A DNA stretch of 64,000 bases from Hysterium pulicare CBS 123377 (Eukaryota; Ascomycota; Dothideomycetes; Hysteriales; Hysteriaceae), in contig AJFK01000844.1 of NCBI GenBank assembly GCA_000467715.1, forward strand, positions 1 to 64,000. Direction: 5' to 3'. Below are positions 20,917 through 32,337 of the stretch, one piece after another. Below the pieces are notes generated by a model. It made no database searches, was not told where the DNA came from, and saw nothing but the letters and a program-made list of their open reading frames with translations. How positions within the stretch are numbered: the first letter of the stretch is position 1; the number at the start of each line of letters is the position of its first letter. A program made the translations under genes and the position numbers.

Positions 20917-22576
20917 ATGTCGGAAGGTGGCTCAGATGAGCTACCGCCGCTTCACAGACTGAATGCTGACGATAAAGGCTCTATCGTCGTTATCGTAGCT
21001 TATTCATGGATTTTCGTCTCGTCAATCATTCTTCTCATACGATTTGGCCTGGCTTGGAATCAGAGATTGAGATTCAAACTCGACGACGCAACATTCCTAC
21101 TTGGATTTGTATGATCACACCGCCGTATTAGTTGTCTGACTATATGCTGAAACCTGTGACTTTGTCTAGGTATTCGTAGTTGCAAGCTCAATATGCTTCC
21201 ATTTAGCAGCTAATGCTGGCTTGGGGAAGCACATATCTAAGCTCAGTCAGGATAATGTCTACCTTTACTACCAAGTTAGTATGTCAGTTCTGTGAGAGTC
21301 CAGATCTCTATAACTGACTAGTAATAGATGATGTATACAGCGGAACTACTCGGCATTTGTGCCATGGCCTCGGCGAAGACTTCGGTAGTACTGCTCTCTG
21401 ACCGAGTCGCACCACGTGAACCGCGGCCGTTCTATGCCATGCTCACTATGGTTGCCGCCTGGACTGTATTTTCCATATTTGCTATTGCATTTCAATGTCC
21501 GTTGCCGCATCCCTGGGTTTATTCTCCTTCAACATGCCCCTCTCATGGGAACATTCAGTATCCTATTATCGTTGCCAACATTCTAACCGACGCTGTACTT
21601 GCAACATGGATCTTGCCGACGTTGTGGAAATTATCGATGGAGAAAGATCGACGAGTAATTGTAATGGTACTGTTTGGGTCACGACTCTTGTAGGTCTTCA
21701 ATCTATACATTATTCTTCCCTTAAACTTAACGAAAGTATTACAGTGTGTGCGTTATAGCTATAGGCCAACTCATCGCCGTTGCAAGACAAATACGAAAGT
21801 CCGATCAAACTTGTAAGTTGTTGAGCTTCACTATGTGTATCTGGACTGAGCTGACAACAATACCTTCGCAGGGGAAAGTTTTCCTCGTATAATTTGGGAA
21901 CTGTAAGTACACTAACTCCACTTTCCTTGTCATCACATTAGCGATGATCTTACTGCATATTATTGTCGGAGCAAGCGACGCTTTATGGACCTCGTTCAAT
22001 CCACTAACGAGATGTTGTAGAGGCGTCATCCATCTATCCGTACTTCTTTCTACTTTACCGCGCACGAATAAATTCCTCGCACATCTTCACGGCGGTCACG
22101 CCACGACCCTTGTTACTGATTACGAACTCTCCCATCCCAACACGCAACACAGGTCCGGCACGAAATCGGCTACTAGCTCGGGAGGCCAAGTCACAGAACC
22201 TGATGAAGCTCATCCTAGATCCAGCTCGGAATCCGTCGGCCATGAATCTATTCCCCTGAGACTCATCCCTAGTCTAGACACTAAATTCAGCACCTCCGTC
22301 TCTTCCCGAAAACCATCTCGCGCAGGTCAAAGTGAAAAGAAAAGCAACTCGAAGAAGCGTAGCGTAGAAAATTGGAGGACCTATGTCGGTTTAGCCATGG
22401 GAAGTAGATCGGGCGAAGACACGAGTACCAGTAGCTTATATAATGTTTCTGGTATTGAAGGGGTTGTCGTAGGAAAAGAACTCACGCAGGAGGTGGAGTA
22501 TACGCCACCAAAAGGCAGTCAAGGAACGAGATACCATGTTGCGAGAGTCGAGAGACGGGGCAGTAAAGTGAGCTAA
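20917..22576 (+). CDS. Rhodopsin-domain (PTH11-related) seven-TM membrane protein
   Basis: Six exons (20917-21108, 21170-21274, 21328-21689, 21745-21812, 21872-21902, 22021-22576) give 437 aa. The first four introns are 53-61 bp; the fifth is 118 bp and was chosen over a nearer acceptor at 21941 because only the farther one restores the family-like text GVIHLSVLLSTLPRTNKFLAHL. TM1 is IVVIVAYSWIFVSSIILLIRF; TM2-3 follow with GLGKHI, typical of the fungal 'rhodopsin' integral membrane family, then ASAKTSVVLLSDRV in the TM3/loop. The C-terminal ~190 residues are a disordered Ser/Thr/Lys-rich cytosolic tail with no domain. Such proteins include the appressorium receptor PTH11 relatives; ligand and pathway here are unknown. 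No CFEM domain precedes the helices. Confidence 0.83.
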
Positions 22577-23202
22577 TACCACGAAAGAGGTGGATCTGGA
22601 ACACTATCTTATACAGGCCAACATCATACATAGGCAGCAATGCCAAGATGACTTCGATGATATCGATCGGTGAGCGGCGCCGATTCTTTAGGTCTTCTAC
22701 GATGGAGGAGATGTGTGGAGTGCGTTTTGAAACGGAGTTTCCCAGTGCGATATACCCATTATGTTCTTATTACCAAAGGCTTGGGAGACTTTCAGGTCTG
22801 CGTTTGAGCAATGATTAGCGGAAAGGAGCTCTTTGGACTGTTGTTATGGAGTTTGGCTTGTTTGGGGTACACATTCGTTTCTACTTCTAGACTTGTTCAT
22901 TATACAGCCAATCATGGGCACTCCCTCCACCTTGAACGGGATGGATGCATATATAACTTATACTAATCGCCAGGGATGGCACCCCACGAACACCTTCCAT
23001 GAGGCTAAAGTGAACCAATATTCCTGGGGTAACCCAATAATACAGTGGGACCGGAAAGCTGATATTGGAGCTATAATAGTGAATGCTTAAGTTGTTTAGC
23101 GACTCACGTGCAACAAACTTCGAAGACTTAAGTAAGCGCCAAGATATCCCATTCTCTCTTCGAGCCCGCCGAGAAACCTCCTCAACCTCAATCACCCCAG
23201 CC
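22577..23202. other. Intergenic stretch, no gene seen
   Basis: It includes the 3' flank of the 7TM gene and upstream region of the RWD gene. In-frame sense codons run upstream of the chosen RWD start as far as 23083, but no ATG in this part makes a better start. Confidence 0.45.
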
Positions 23203-23997
23203 ATGTCCGAAACATTAGAACCAGACTCCCGTCTAGCAATAGAACTTGGTCTTCTCGAGGCCATGTATCCAGATCAAATAGCCTTCAACCCCAAAAGCCG
23301 CGACTTCAAATTTACACTAGAATCCGCTACACTGCATCTGCGTCTTCCAGAGCAATACCCTGATATCGGCTTTCCAGAAGTCATCACAACAACAGACGCG
23401 ACCAAAAATGACAGACGCGATAAAATGAAAGCAGAGATTCAAGCTTTGGAGCTAGTCGAAGGCGAAGAATCCCTCGACGCAATCATAGCTACTTTTCAAA
23501 CCTTCATCTCAACTAACCAAAATATATCCAGCTCAGACGCAGACGCAGACGCACAGCAGCTTTCCAACTCCCATAATATCACATCGACCTCAAACCCGCC
23601 TCCCCAACCGCGCCAACCCTTCAAAACCGTACTCATCTGGCTCCACCACCTCCTCGCAACCCACAAACGTAAACTCGCCCTCTCGCCTCCCGCTTCCACA
23701 CCTCCCGTCGCTGGTATCACGAAGCCGGGGTATCCGGGTATAATGGTGTTTTCGGGGCCCAGGGAGGCGGTGGACGAGCATGTGAGGGTGTTGAAGAGGG
23801 AGAAGTGGCAGGCGTTCCAGGTGAGGTTTGAGGAGGAGGGTGACGAGGTGTGGGACTTTTGGGGACGAGAGGATGGGAGGGGAACACGTGTTATAGAGGT
23901 GGAAACTATGGGGGAGGTTGTTAAGGGGATTGGGGATGGGGATAAGACGGGGAGAGGGAGGAGAGAGGTGGTTTTGAAGGCTGTGGGGATTGTTTGA
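23203..23997 (+). CDS. RWD-domain protein with C-terminal DUF1115 (RWDD2-like)
   Basis: A single exon encodes 264 aa. Residues 1-105 are an RWD domain: EAMYPDQIAFN corresponds to the Y-P-x-x-x motif region, and LHLRLPEQYPDIGFPEV holds the YPxxxP-type core of RWD folds. After a low-complexity spacer (about 115-145) the C-half begins FKTVLIWLHHLLATHKRK, continues with KPGYPGIMVFSGPREAVDEHVRVLKREKWQAFQVR, and matches the DUF1115 domain found in RWDD2A/B and fungal relatives. RWD domains mediate protein-protein contacts, for example in ubiquitin/SUMO and translation-regulatory proteins; the role here is unknown. The start at 23203 gives the usual fungal MSETLEP N-terminus. Confidence 0.88.
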   Translation: MSETLEPDSRLAIELGLLEAMYPDQIAFNPKSRDFKFTLESATLHLRLPEQYPDIGFPEVITTTDATKNDRRDKMKAEIQALELVEGEESLDAIIATFQTFISTNQNISSSDADADAQQLSNSHNITSTSNPPPQPRQPFKTVLIWLHHLLATHKRKLALSPPASTPPVAGITKPGYPGIMVFSGPREAVDEHVRVLKREKWQAFQVRFEEEGDEVWDFWGREDGRGTRVIEVETMGEVVKGIGDGDKTGRGRREVVLKAVGIV

Positions 23998-25485
23998 TTG
24001 GAAGGGTGAAGGGGTGCATAGGTAGCTTGTCGATTGCTTCTAAGACTTGTGGGTTACTTATCTGGCTAGTCCGGAACTGGCTGTGAACAAGTATCAGAAC
24101 TTAGCTTTTTATTATATGTATAAAAATTATCGCTCCAGGGCTTTCTTTACAAAACAACACACCTATTCAAGCAGGCCGCTATATAAGTTCCTCATTTCAT
24201 CTCACAACACTTTCACTTCCGCTATTATACGGGAAGAGCGTATAAAGGGGTTCGTTTCTGTTACAATCCTACACATAGAACTCAGCTGAACGGCCCATCG
24301 CTTGGTATACACGATAGAAACATGAATAAAAGAGATGTGTTAATGACGGATAAAAGATTCAAAACAGCTAGGGTAGCATAGAAATGTTAACCCTCAGGTA
24401 GTGTATAGAGTACATAACATTGCTGGGTTCTCTGGTACCGATGGCGCTCATGTCAGGACGCGAATGAAACCCGTCACCAAAAAGAGGAAGATAATCAAGA
24501 AAAGCGTGGGTTCCTGCACGAATCGACGGTTGAGTCAACCATACCGTCGAATTGATAAACTTTGGGAAAGAATAGAATGGTTGTTTAACGATGGTTTGAC
24601 AGCCGTAGTTCAGACGCCACTAAGAAGAGGATTCATCGAGCGCTCTGGTGCAGCGTGGGAGTACAAGGCAAGAAAAGCACCCAAAAAGGCAACTTCTCCT
24701 CAAAAGTGTGCGTTCCCGCACGATTTTGCCTTGGGAGTACCAAAGAACGTACGAACTTGGTACAACACGGGGGGATGCGGCGCATACCACGACTCAGACA
24801 ACCTTCCCAAAAAGGCAACTCTTCGTAAAAAGTGTGGATTCCGGAACCATATAATGGTTGAGGCGTCTAAATCGTCGAAACTTTCAACCGTTGGTAAATT
24901 GATGGCGGAGGGTCTCTACAGACGGTGTTGAGGATGGAATGGTTCAGGGGCTGCAACAGTCTGCGGAGTTATAACGGTTAAATAACGGTTTGACCCAGTC
25001 AAGCAGGTTTGGCGACTTCACCGATCAGATCTTGCCGGATTCGACGATTTTCAAGGAACTTTCCTTTCTGGGTAATGTTTTTGGCTCGTTTCGGCCCGTC
25101 CCTCTCTTCCACTTGTAAAGTTTCACGGCTGAAATATCATGTCAATGCAAGTTATAAGTGTTCATGAAACTTGGACGTGATTGAGAGCGGGTATGTCAAC
25201 TATTTCCAAAGACATTTTTGTCCGAATTTGACTGGCAAATTATATCTGAGCAAGCCTCTCCAGCGGTTTCGACACTCGTCGTCGAGTCCCGACTGATTGT
25301 GAACTCCAGCTCTAACATCACCATGACACGCAGCCGCAGGCAACACCTTCAGTTGGTTCCTCTAAGAAAGGTCCGAGTACTATTGTGTCGGGCCAAACGC
25401 GAAAACTTGGTCGCGATATCCTTTCGTTCTTCCCAGTTCTCGGTCTCCACACCAACGCCCAGTTCTTATCTTGGTAATACTGGAT
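23998..25485. other. Intergenic region with a repetitive open frame
   Basis: The main item is an ATG-initiated frame at 24464-24931 (155 codons) with internal peptide repeats, described among the findings. The flanks have no recognised genes. It also holds the 3' side of the minus-strand gene ending at 25486. Confidence 0.4.
24464..24931 (+). CDS. Doubtful small open frame with in-phase internal repeats
   Basis: A 155-codon frame from ATG 24464 to TGA 24931. It contains two clear copies of a K-K-A-T-x-x-K-C-x-F block (KKATSPQKCAF and KKATLRKKCGF, exactly 40 codons apart) and a diverged third at the N-terminus (KKRKIIKKSVG). The underlying DNA is about 70 percent identical between the two clear copies, and the spacing keeps frame. 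No database domain or splice pattern is recognised, and a non-coding repeat could equally well explain it. It is intronless and lacks a signal peptide. I give it only weak support as a gene. Confidence 0.2.
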   Translation: MKPVTKKRKIIKKSVGSCTNRRLSQPYRRIDKLWERIEWLFNDGLTAVVQTPLRRGFIERSGAAWEYKARKAPKKATSPQKCAFPHDFALGVPKNVRTWYNTGGCGAYHDSDNLPKKATLRKKCGFRNHIMVEASKSSKLSTVGKLMAEGLYRRC

Positions 25486-26305
25486 CTAAAGCTCATCGCC
25501 ATCACTCCCATCCCCAAGTAGCTCCATAGCATAGCCATTTCGAACCGACGGAGGTATTGAATTTCTGATTGCCCGACGCTCGAGAAACCCCTTACACTTG
25601 GGGTCGCCCACCTTCTCAACCCAGGCTGCTTTGGAAGCGCCGTAGTCTTTTATTATGTATATACGGTCTCCAGCTCTCAATACCTCGCTGTTGATACGGA
25701 TATCGAGCATTACGATGCTTTGGCCTGGGGCTAGTTCATGTTGAGCAGCGCCGAGGACATTATCCCATGCCTCGTATGGGGGTGTTGGCATAATCGCCGC
25801 TTGTTGTGGGGTCGTTTTGATGGGAGCCGCAGCTGCGAATCTCTGCATCTGGGACTCGATGGCTTCGAGAGCTTTTTGCGCGAAACCTCCGAGCTACCAA
25901 TCAACCGAAACAGGTTTGAGGTAGTCAGGATTTGTAATTTGAGGGCGTCAATCAGCTCGGCCTGTAGTTGAATGATAACCTCCTTGAGCTGACTTTGACT
26001 GATATCTGTCATCCGTCATCACAAACGCATCCAACAGGAAGGAAAAGACCGATTGAACGCTGCACGCAATAATCCTAGCTATAGGACGTACCATCGCCTT
26101 CCTGAAACCGCTTGCCGAATCTAGCAACCCTTTGTTGGTCAATACGCTGCACCTCATTCTGGCCTTCACTCAAAAGCTGTAAGAGAGTTTCTTCTCCGGC
26201 TTCTTCGGCTGCTTTCCTACGTTGACCCCAGGAGAGAAGAGCATTTAAGCCGTGCCTAAACACAGAGGCCACAAGAGGTATGATAGGCTGCTCAAACCCG
26301 GACAT
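25486..26305 (-). CDS. Unknown protein, three exons (model uncertain)
   Basis: Proposed minus-strand exons are 26305-26092, 26005-25980 and 25893-25486, giving 215 aa. The N-terminus (MSGFEQPIIPLVASVFRHGLNALLSW) is an amphipathic helix followed by a Glu/Lys-rich helix, then QSQLKEL joined to GGFAQKALEAIESQMQRFAAA. The C-part of about 90 residues (GQSIVMLDIRINSEVLRAGD... then KAAWVEKVGD) is beta-rich. The 26-bp middle exon and its GTTATC donor are the weak points; without them the two flanking parts remain, in different frames. No family is recognised. The regular frame use and start with in-frame splice sites support a real gene. Confidence 0.45.
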
Positions 26306-26964
26306 TTTGGTTGTGCAGGATGTATTTATGTGGGGTCATATCTGGATTTAAGTGATATATGGCGGACCTACAAAGCTACGGGCTGGATGACATCAGGCAA
26401 CAGGACAGCCGTCCTGCCGTACTAAGTATTGAGTTGTCCATTTGTGGCCCGTGCTGATGAGAACGGATATATGCCTACATTTTCAAAGCCATTACTATTA
26501 TCTGCATGCAAGCATACGGTTTACTTCCTTTCTCCGCCAAACATCCTACCCAATGTTTCTACTCGCAAAAGGTGTGAATCGCCCGTTTATTCTGACCAAT
26601 ACTATCTTCCTTTTGCCATCCGTAGGGAGTCTTTGGCTGATCGCATTCCTTCAAGTCTTAGCGATCGCCACGAAACTTTCTTTTTGGGTCAGCTTTTTGG
26701 ATGGATCCAGGCATCCCTTTCTTCTACTCTTAAGGGTTTCGGAGGCCGACATATTCATCTAAGATAAAGCCATCAAAGAGAGCATTTTGGACATGGAGTT
26801 CAAGACCTGGATTTATCGAACATCTAATTTACTACGGCTATGAACTCAACTGTTCTCTTGGCGTTATTTTGTCTTGATTTGACTTCAAGTACACCCGGGT
26901 ATATGTCCTTCTTAATGACGCCGAATCATGCTGGCAACGTTGTGGCGTACGCCGCTTGCATCTT
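26306..26964. other. Intergenic stretch, no gene seen
   Basis: This is the upstream side of the unknown gene and the 3' flank of the MFS transporter. An open frame with aromatic residues at 26442-26762 has no family resemblance. Confidence 0.45.
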
Positions 26965-28925
26965 CTACGAACTCCGTCTACCATACGGCTCGAAGGGAAA
27001 GGCTGCGGCCACGGCTGCCATGACAATATAAAGAGCTGCACATATGTAAATAGGAACAGGCGTATTTGTCTAGCATCTGATTAGTCATTTATTCTCAAGC
27101 ACCGCACAATTGAAAATCAAGCACCACTTACATTCGCCACAGTTGCAATGACCGCACTTAAAATTCCCATGATCCTGTTGAATCCAATTGCAATCCCGTT
27201 ACCCGTCCCTCTGTGCGCACTCGGCAGAACCTCAGGCGTGTATGCATACAGAGTTCCATAGTAAACGTTCAAGCAAAAGCTGATGGCGCAGTTGAATCCT
27301 AGATTTTGTGCGTTGTTCCGGACCTGGGTATATGCGAAGAAGAAAGCCATAGTCACAAGAGCGCCAACCACCATGGTGTATTTACGGCCGAGCCTCGTCC
27401 CGCACATATATCCGGCTAAGACGGGACCAAAGATTCCGCACGTGTTTGTGATGGCGTAGTTGCGCCAAGTTATGTATGGGCTGGTGTCTCCGAATTGAGC
27501 TCCCCGGGAAGCGAGATAGGAGGGAAGGAAGACCTAATATTGGACTATCAGAAAAAGTAAATGTACAGTGCTCATATTCCTCACATTATAGAGGGGATAA
27601 GCAAGACCGATGAGAGTCCAGCTGAACCAGATCAAAGTCGTGGAGATAGCAATTCGCTTTGTAGCAAAAAGACCACGGAGATGAACCAGGACTTCCGAGA
27701 ATGAGAAACGCCGTTTGGCGTGGGTAACAGAGCCGCGTCGACCAGTGTCTGTGACTCCGCATGCCTGCATTTTCTCGATGATCAGAGAGCATGGCCGATT
27801 GTATTTCTGCGCAATCGATTGAAGCGTTTCAACGCATTGCTCGTCACGACCCTCGCCAATCAGGAATTTCGGAGTCTCCTTGAGGCGGATCACGGTTATT
27901 CGAAGAATGGACATCACGAAGACGAGGGTCCCAGATGCGAACCAGACGTAGCGCCAGCCTTTGTTGTTGGAGTAGGTGCATGGAGGTGCGGTTGGATCGA
28001 TGGATGGATCCGCACAGCTGTAGTTTGGTAGGAAAGCCCAGGCGAAAAGACCTGCAATCAGTTGACCGATTCCTACAGAGAAAGTTAGCCGGGATCTCTC
28101 CTGCTGGTAGAATATGTGACTAGAAGTAACAAATAGTAGCATACCCCACCAGGCTGCCATAAGGGTTAACAACCATTGGTCTTTACTTGGAAGATACTCC
28201 AGAAATACTGCAGTATCTAGCACCAAATTCCCACCTCCCCCAAAGGCGCTTAAGCAGACAAATAATCCCAGGACGACCCAATTCGGGGAGCTTCCGGCCA
28301 CAATAGCGAAGACGGAGCAGATCATCAAGGACATATTGAACGCGAATTTTCTTCCTATCACATCGGCGCTGAGGCCCCAGAAGAGTGCCCCAACAAGCAT
28401 ACCAACATAGACCGCGATAGTCATACCACGTTTGTATGAGGGGTGGAATTCGAGGGCTGCTTGGCCAGCGATGATTGATTGGATTAGGAGAATAAGTGAG
28501 TCGACGGCATAGCTACAACACGTGAGTAATAGGCCGAATTGGTGCGTTTGGGCTATGAACAAGAAGTCGTCATAGAGGCAGAAGTCAGCCGAGGGCGCGT
28601 AAGTAGAGATTGTTTACCCGAAGCCGTTGAGCACGAAGAGCTTCCATTGATATCTGGTGAAGCCGATTTCATCAATTGCCTAAGTTTTGGAATTGTCAGA
28701 ATAGGTTATTCGACCTCATACTTCATTTCTGCACTTTACTGCAAGTGTAATGGTAAGAGTAAAATCGCAAGGAACACTTACGTTGTTCACCAAATGCATC
28801 TTTGCGTTGAGCACGGGGTCTGTATGCTCCAAGGCGAGAATATCTCCCTTTCTCAATGAAGATGCCTCCGAAGCCTGCTCCACATCTCTATCATCGATCT
28901 TCTTGCTGTCCACGTTGGAGTCCAT
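26965..28925 (-). CDS. MFS transporter (sugar-transporter/SVOP-like)
   Basis: Six minus-strand exons (28925-28782, 28679-28618, 28512-28145, 28072-27585, 27533-27132, 27069-26965) give 522 aa. The soluble N-tail is acidic (DVEQASEASSLRKGD), then AIDEIGFTRYQWKLFVLNGFGYAVDS is the typical entry to TM1 in fungal SVOP-type MFS proteins. GMLVGALFWGLSADVIGRKFAFN carries the loop 2-3 motif A (G-x-x-x-D-x-x-G-R-[RK]). A long cytosolic loop lies between TM6 and TM7, and GRKY is the loop 8-9 repeat of the motif. The end FPFEPYGRRSS is the conserved C-tail of this group. Intron 3 (28073-28144, 72 bp) is a multiple of three and free of stops, so retention would insert 24 residues into the TM4-TM5 area. 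The transported substrate is unknown. Confidence 0.93.
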
Positions 28926-29741
28926 ATTGTACTTGTTGCGTTGGGATGCGACCTCCCAGATTTTAATCTTGAGGACGGTCGAACTCGAGAGTAAAATTCT
29001 ACCACGAAATATGAATGAAATTATAAATTTCTCACTATTAAGAAGAGGGATCGGTGGCTTTCACCAATGTCGCATATGCCTTAACGGTTCAACGGCTCGC
29101 GCAACCTCGTGTAACTGGGTATCAAGCAAGATTAATGGAAGTGTGAAGCAACTCGGCACACGACAAAGGTGCTCCACATCTTATACGTGGTTGGCGAAAG
29201 ACTGTAGATTGGCCGGAATTGGGTCGAGCACGTGGGCTCATTATGATTGGAAGCCCCACAGGTTGCTCCCAAGGAATGACGAAACCTTGCAAAGCATCTT
29301 ACTGGCATATACTCTGCAGCAACGTTATCAACCCCACGACAAATGCAGCCCATGTGAGCGGGTAGATAGGTAAGAATCTGCTTACGGGCTTCATGCACCC
29401 TTATCTTGACTTCCTTAGAATCCGAGACTGTGACTGCGTTGGTAGAGCTTTCGAAGATTATCATATAATTAGCAAAAAATACCGTTTCTTTAGAAGTAGT
29501 GAATCGTCTATCCTTTCAAGACGCCTTTTTATCTGCTAAAAGAACTTGAGAGTTTGTGATTCGTCTGCACCTAGTCTTGAGAAGCACAGAATTTGATAAA
29601 ATTGTAGAAGTCTGTCGTCGTAGACATCTTTGAACGCCATAAAACTCCACGCTTGGGAATGGGTATTTCCCGCGCCCTTGACAGAGGAGATCTGAATAAT
29701 TGTCCGACTGAACATGTCATTGCAAAAAGCTCACCTGAACC
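28926..29741. other. Intergenic stretch, no supported gene
   Basis: This lies between the MFS start and the 3' end of CAC2. A minus-strand frame at 29132-29464 begins with regular-looking codons (MIIFESSTNAVTV...) but has no recognisable domain, so I leave it out. Confidence 0.45.
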
Positions 29742-32337
29742 CTACTGCAGTTGTGTTGTTGGTGTTTGAGCAGTTGGCGTATTCTCTTCCGTCGACAAAA
29801 TCGCACTATCGCCTCCATCTGCTGGAGCACCAGCGCTGACGAGAGTTGGTGCAACTCTTCGTCGTTTTCCTCCTCTGCCTTCCTCCGCTTCAGGAATCGA
29901 TTGGACGTCTCTTTTCTTTGCCCCAGTCGCTGCAACTACATCTTCCTTTTCTGATTCGCTCTCTCTTCGTCCACCAAGTCCACTCACTCCCAGTATGCCG
30001 CTCACCGAACTACTTGCACTGTGCGTTCCTCCGTGCCCGTGAGCTGGGGTGAGAGGCGGCGTCCACATCGGCATTGCACCCACAGGTCCAGAGTTCGCCG
30101 CTGCAACACCAGGAACTGACGACATCGAAGGGATCGTATTGTTCATAACGATATGTGGCTCTCCCGCAGCTGCAGCAAACGATGACTGTGTCGCAATGCT
30201 AGAGACCGAATTGCTCCGAGTAGGACTGGAAGGGCGAGGGGGAATAAATGAGCTTGGGGATGCCGGAAAACCAGCTGAAGGCTGCTTGGACATTGTTGGT
30301 GCAGTAGTGGTAGTAGCAGAGACCATGCCTGAGCTTGTAGGCGTGGCCAATGGAGTGGAGTGATTCGAAGATGCTGCTGTTGCAGTGTTGATTGTCGAGG
30401 GCGTATGGTGATGCTTAGTCTGTCCAGCTGGTACTCCATGATACTTTTCACCAAGCTCTCCCTGGGCGAATGTGAGGGCTGAACAGAATCCATCAGAAGA
30501 TGACATAAGAAGTGTTAGACCATCGTTAGACCTATGTATCAATCAGAAGAGTGATCTCGTGCGATGGACCAGTGCTAAGTTCGTGCAGAGGTGAAGTAAA
30601 GGGTAGCTTACCAAGTCAAATCTGTAAAGGTTGCGAAGTGGAGATTGCTGACAATACAAAGAGGTTTCTGCTGTTGAGTATCGTATACGTGCACTGCGTC
30701 TTGTGTTGCAACTGCATAGACCATCCGATAGGGAAGATTGAACGCCGAAGGGGGGCCTGAAGGAAGCCCTCCAGAAGTGGGGGCATCGAAGTCGACTGGT
30801 TTGGGCGACGAAGTTGCTAGGCTTGGAGAAGGAGAAAGGGCGCTTGTTAAAGGTGGTGGATCCATTGAGGAATGAGAGATTGGGACCTTTGAGGGCAGAA
30901 CGGGTTCCGGCAGAGCTGGCATCTCTTCTTCTGATGAAGCTGTATCAATTGTGATCTGTTTTGTGGCTGGATTGTTTTGCCGAAGTGTATAGTAGATAGG
31001 CGAGCAACGAACGGCCACGGAAGGCTTTTTATGGCCAGGGAGATATGCAATTGGCGGCTTATTCAGCCCAGCTCTTGTGTATATGTAGACAGTATTGATC
31101 ATGTCATCTGTCATTTTCGCAAGATCAGCGATTGATGGGTTAAGCGTCTTATACTGCCCGGCTGGAGTGAATAAGAGACTGCCATCGGGAGCGAAGGTCA
31201 GGCGCCGGAAGAAAGAAGTAAATGTCTCATTGGCATATATTGGAGCGTTCCTCACTCCCAGCGCAGCAAGACTGGGTGAATTTGATGGCATTACAGCAGG
31301 TAACGGCATTGATGGAGCCGGGGAAGCCGATCGGCGCATCGAAGGTGATGAACCGAAAGAGGAACGGCGACTATGAGATGTCGGCGGAGGGTTCATGGGA
31401 AGGGCCAAAGAGTTAGGAGTACCGGGTGCAGAGGGAACCGGTGAGCCTATGGCCAACGCTGACCCATCCGAGAGAAACTGAGCTCGTCCGGTGAAGTCCG
31501 GAGGTGCTGGACTTGTCGAGGATATTCGCCGAGCAGGAAGATCCATCTTTGTAACTTTGCTGTGCTGGGCCAAAGAGAACTGGCCATCTTTGTTTATCAG
31601 GGTATAGATATGAACGGATCGATCTGACGATTGTGTTGCGACGTATTCGTTGAGTGGATCCCAAGCAACGCCTTGCACGTAATGATTATGCTCCGCAATT
31701 TGTCGCACAATATTACCTAGGTGAACGTAAGCATAGTCCCGGAATTATTATCGACGAAGAATTCCTTGCCTGTCTGAGCGTTATATATTCTTGCGATGTT
31801 ATCCATGCTGCCTGTAATAAAGAATACTCCATCGGGAGACCAGGCCAAATCGTAGATTTCCGATCCACTAGATCGACACATGTGCTTGACCCGCCATGAT
31901 TCTTTGTCTTCTAGCCCGTCTTCGAGGTTTGTGTGATGTGTGTGGTTCTCGGCAGGGACCCAGAGGAGAATATTACCATCGTCTCCAGCAGTAGCTAAAG
32001 TTTCGCCTGGTAAAGCATTAGCAGGCAAAAGCGGACAATTTGTACATCCACTAACGTACCTCGGGGACACCATCTGACCACGTTGACGGCTTGCGTATGT
32101 TTGATCAGTGTGGATAGATAGGTCACCTTTCTCTCTTCACCGTCGGATTCGACCCTCCAAAGCTACGGAAGCGATTAGCAATGCCTTGAGTAATCCAAAT
32201 GCCTATCCATAACATACTCGAACATTATTGTCCCCTCCTGCGGTCGCTAAACGTCCTTTGCCATGCGGCTCGAAATGTGCGGAGTAGATGGGAGAGTTGT
32301 CGTTATGCCAAGATACCAGGAGAGGCGTAGCCTTCAT
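29742..32337 (-). CDS. CAC2: Chromatin assembly factor 1 subunit B/CAC2 homologue (WD40)
   Basis: Five minus-strand exons (32337-32218, 32162-32060, 32006-31770, 31716-30612, 30531-29742) give 784 aa. The N-terminus MKATPLLVSWHNDNSPIYSAHFEPHGKGRLATAGGDNNVRLWR is the first WD repeat of CAF-1 p60/Cac2. Further repeats end ILLWVP, ARIYNAQ and VHIYTL; WDPLNEYVATQSSDRS is the hallmark segment. The C-part carries a long Ser/Pro-rich linker, a late WD segment (VYAVATQDAVHVYDTQ) and a disordered tail with a KKR/KRRR patch near the end. It is part of the nuclear CAF-1 complex that deposits H3-H4 on newly replicated DNA. Intron 3 (31717-31769) begins GCAAGG, so it is a likely GC-AG intron. The other introns are GT-AG of 53-80 bp. 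Confidence 0.93.
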
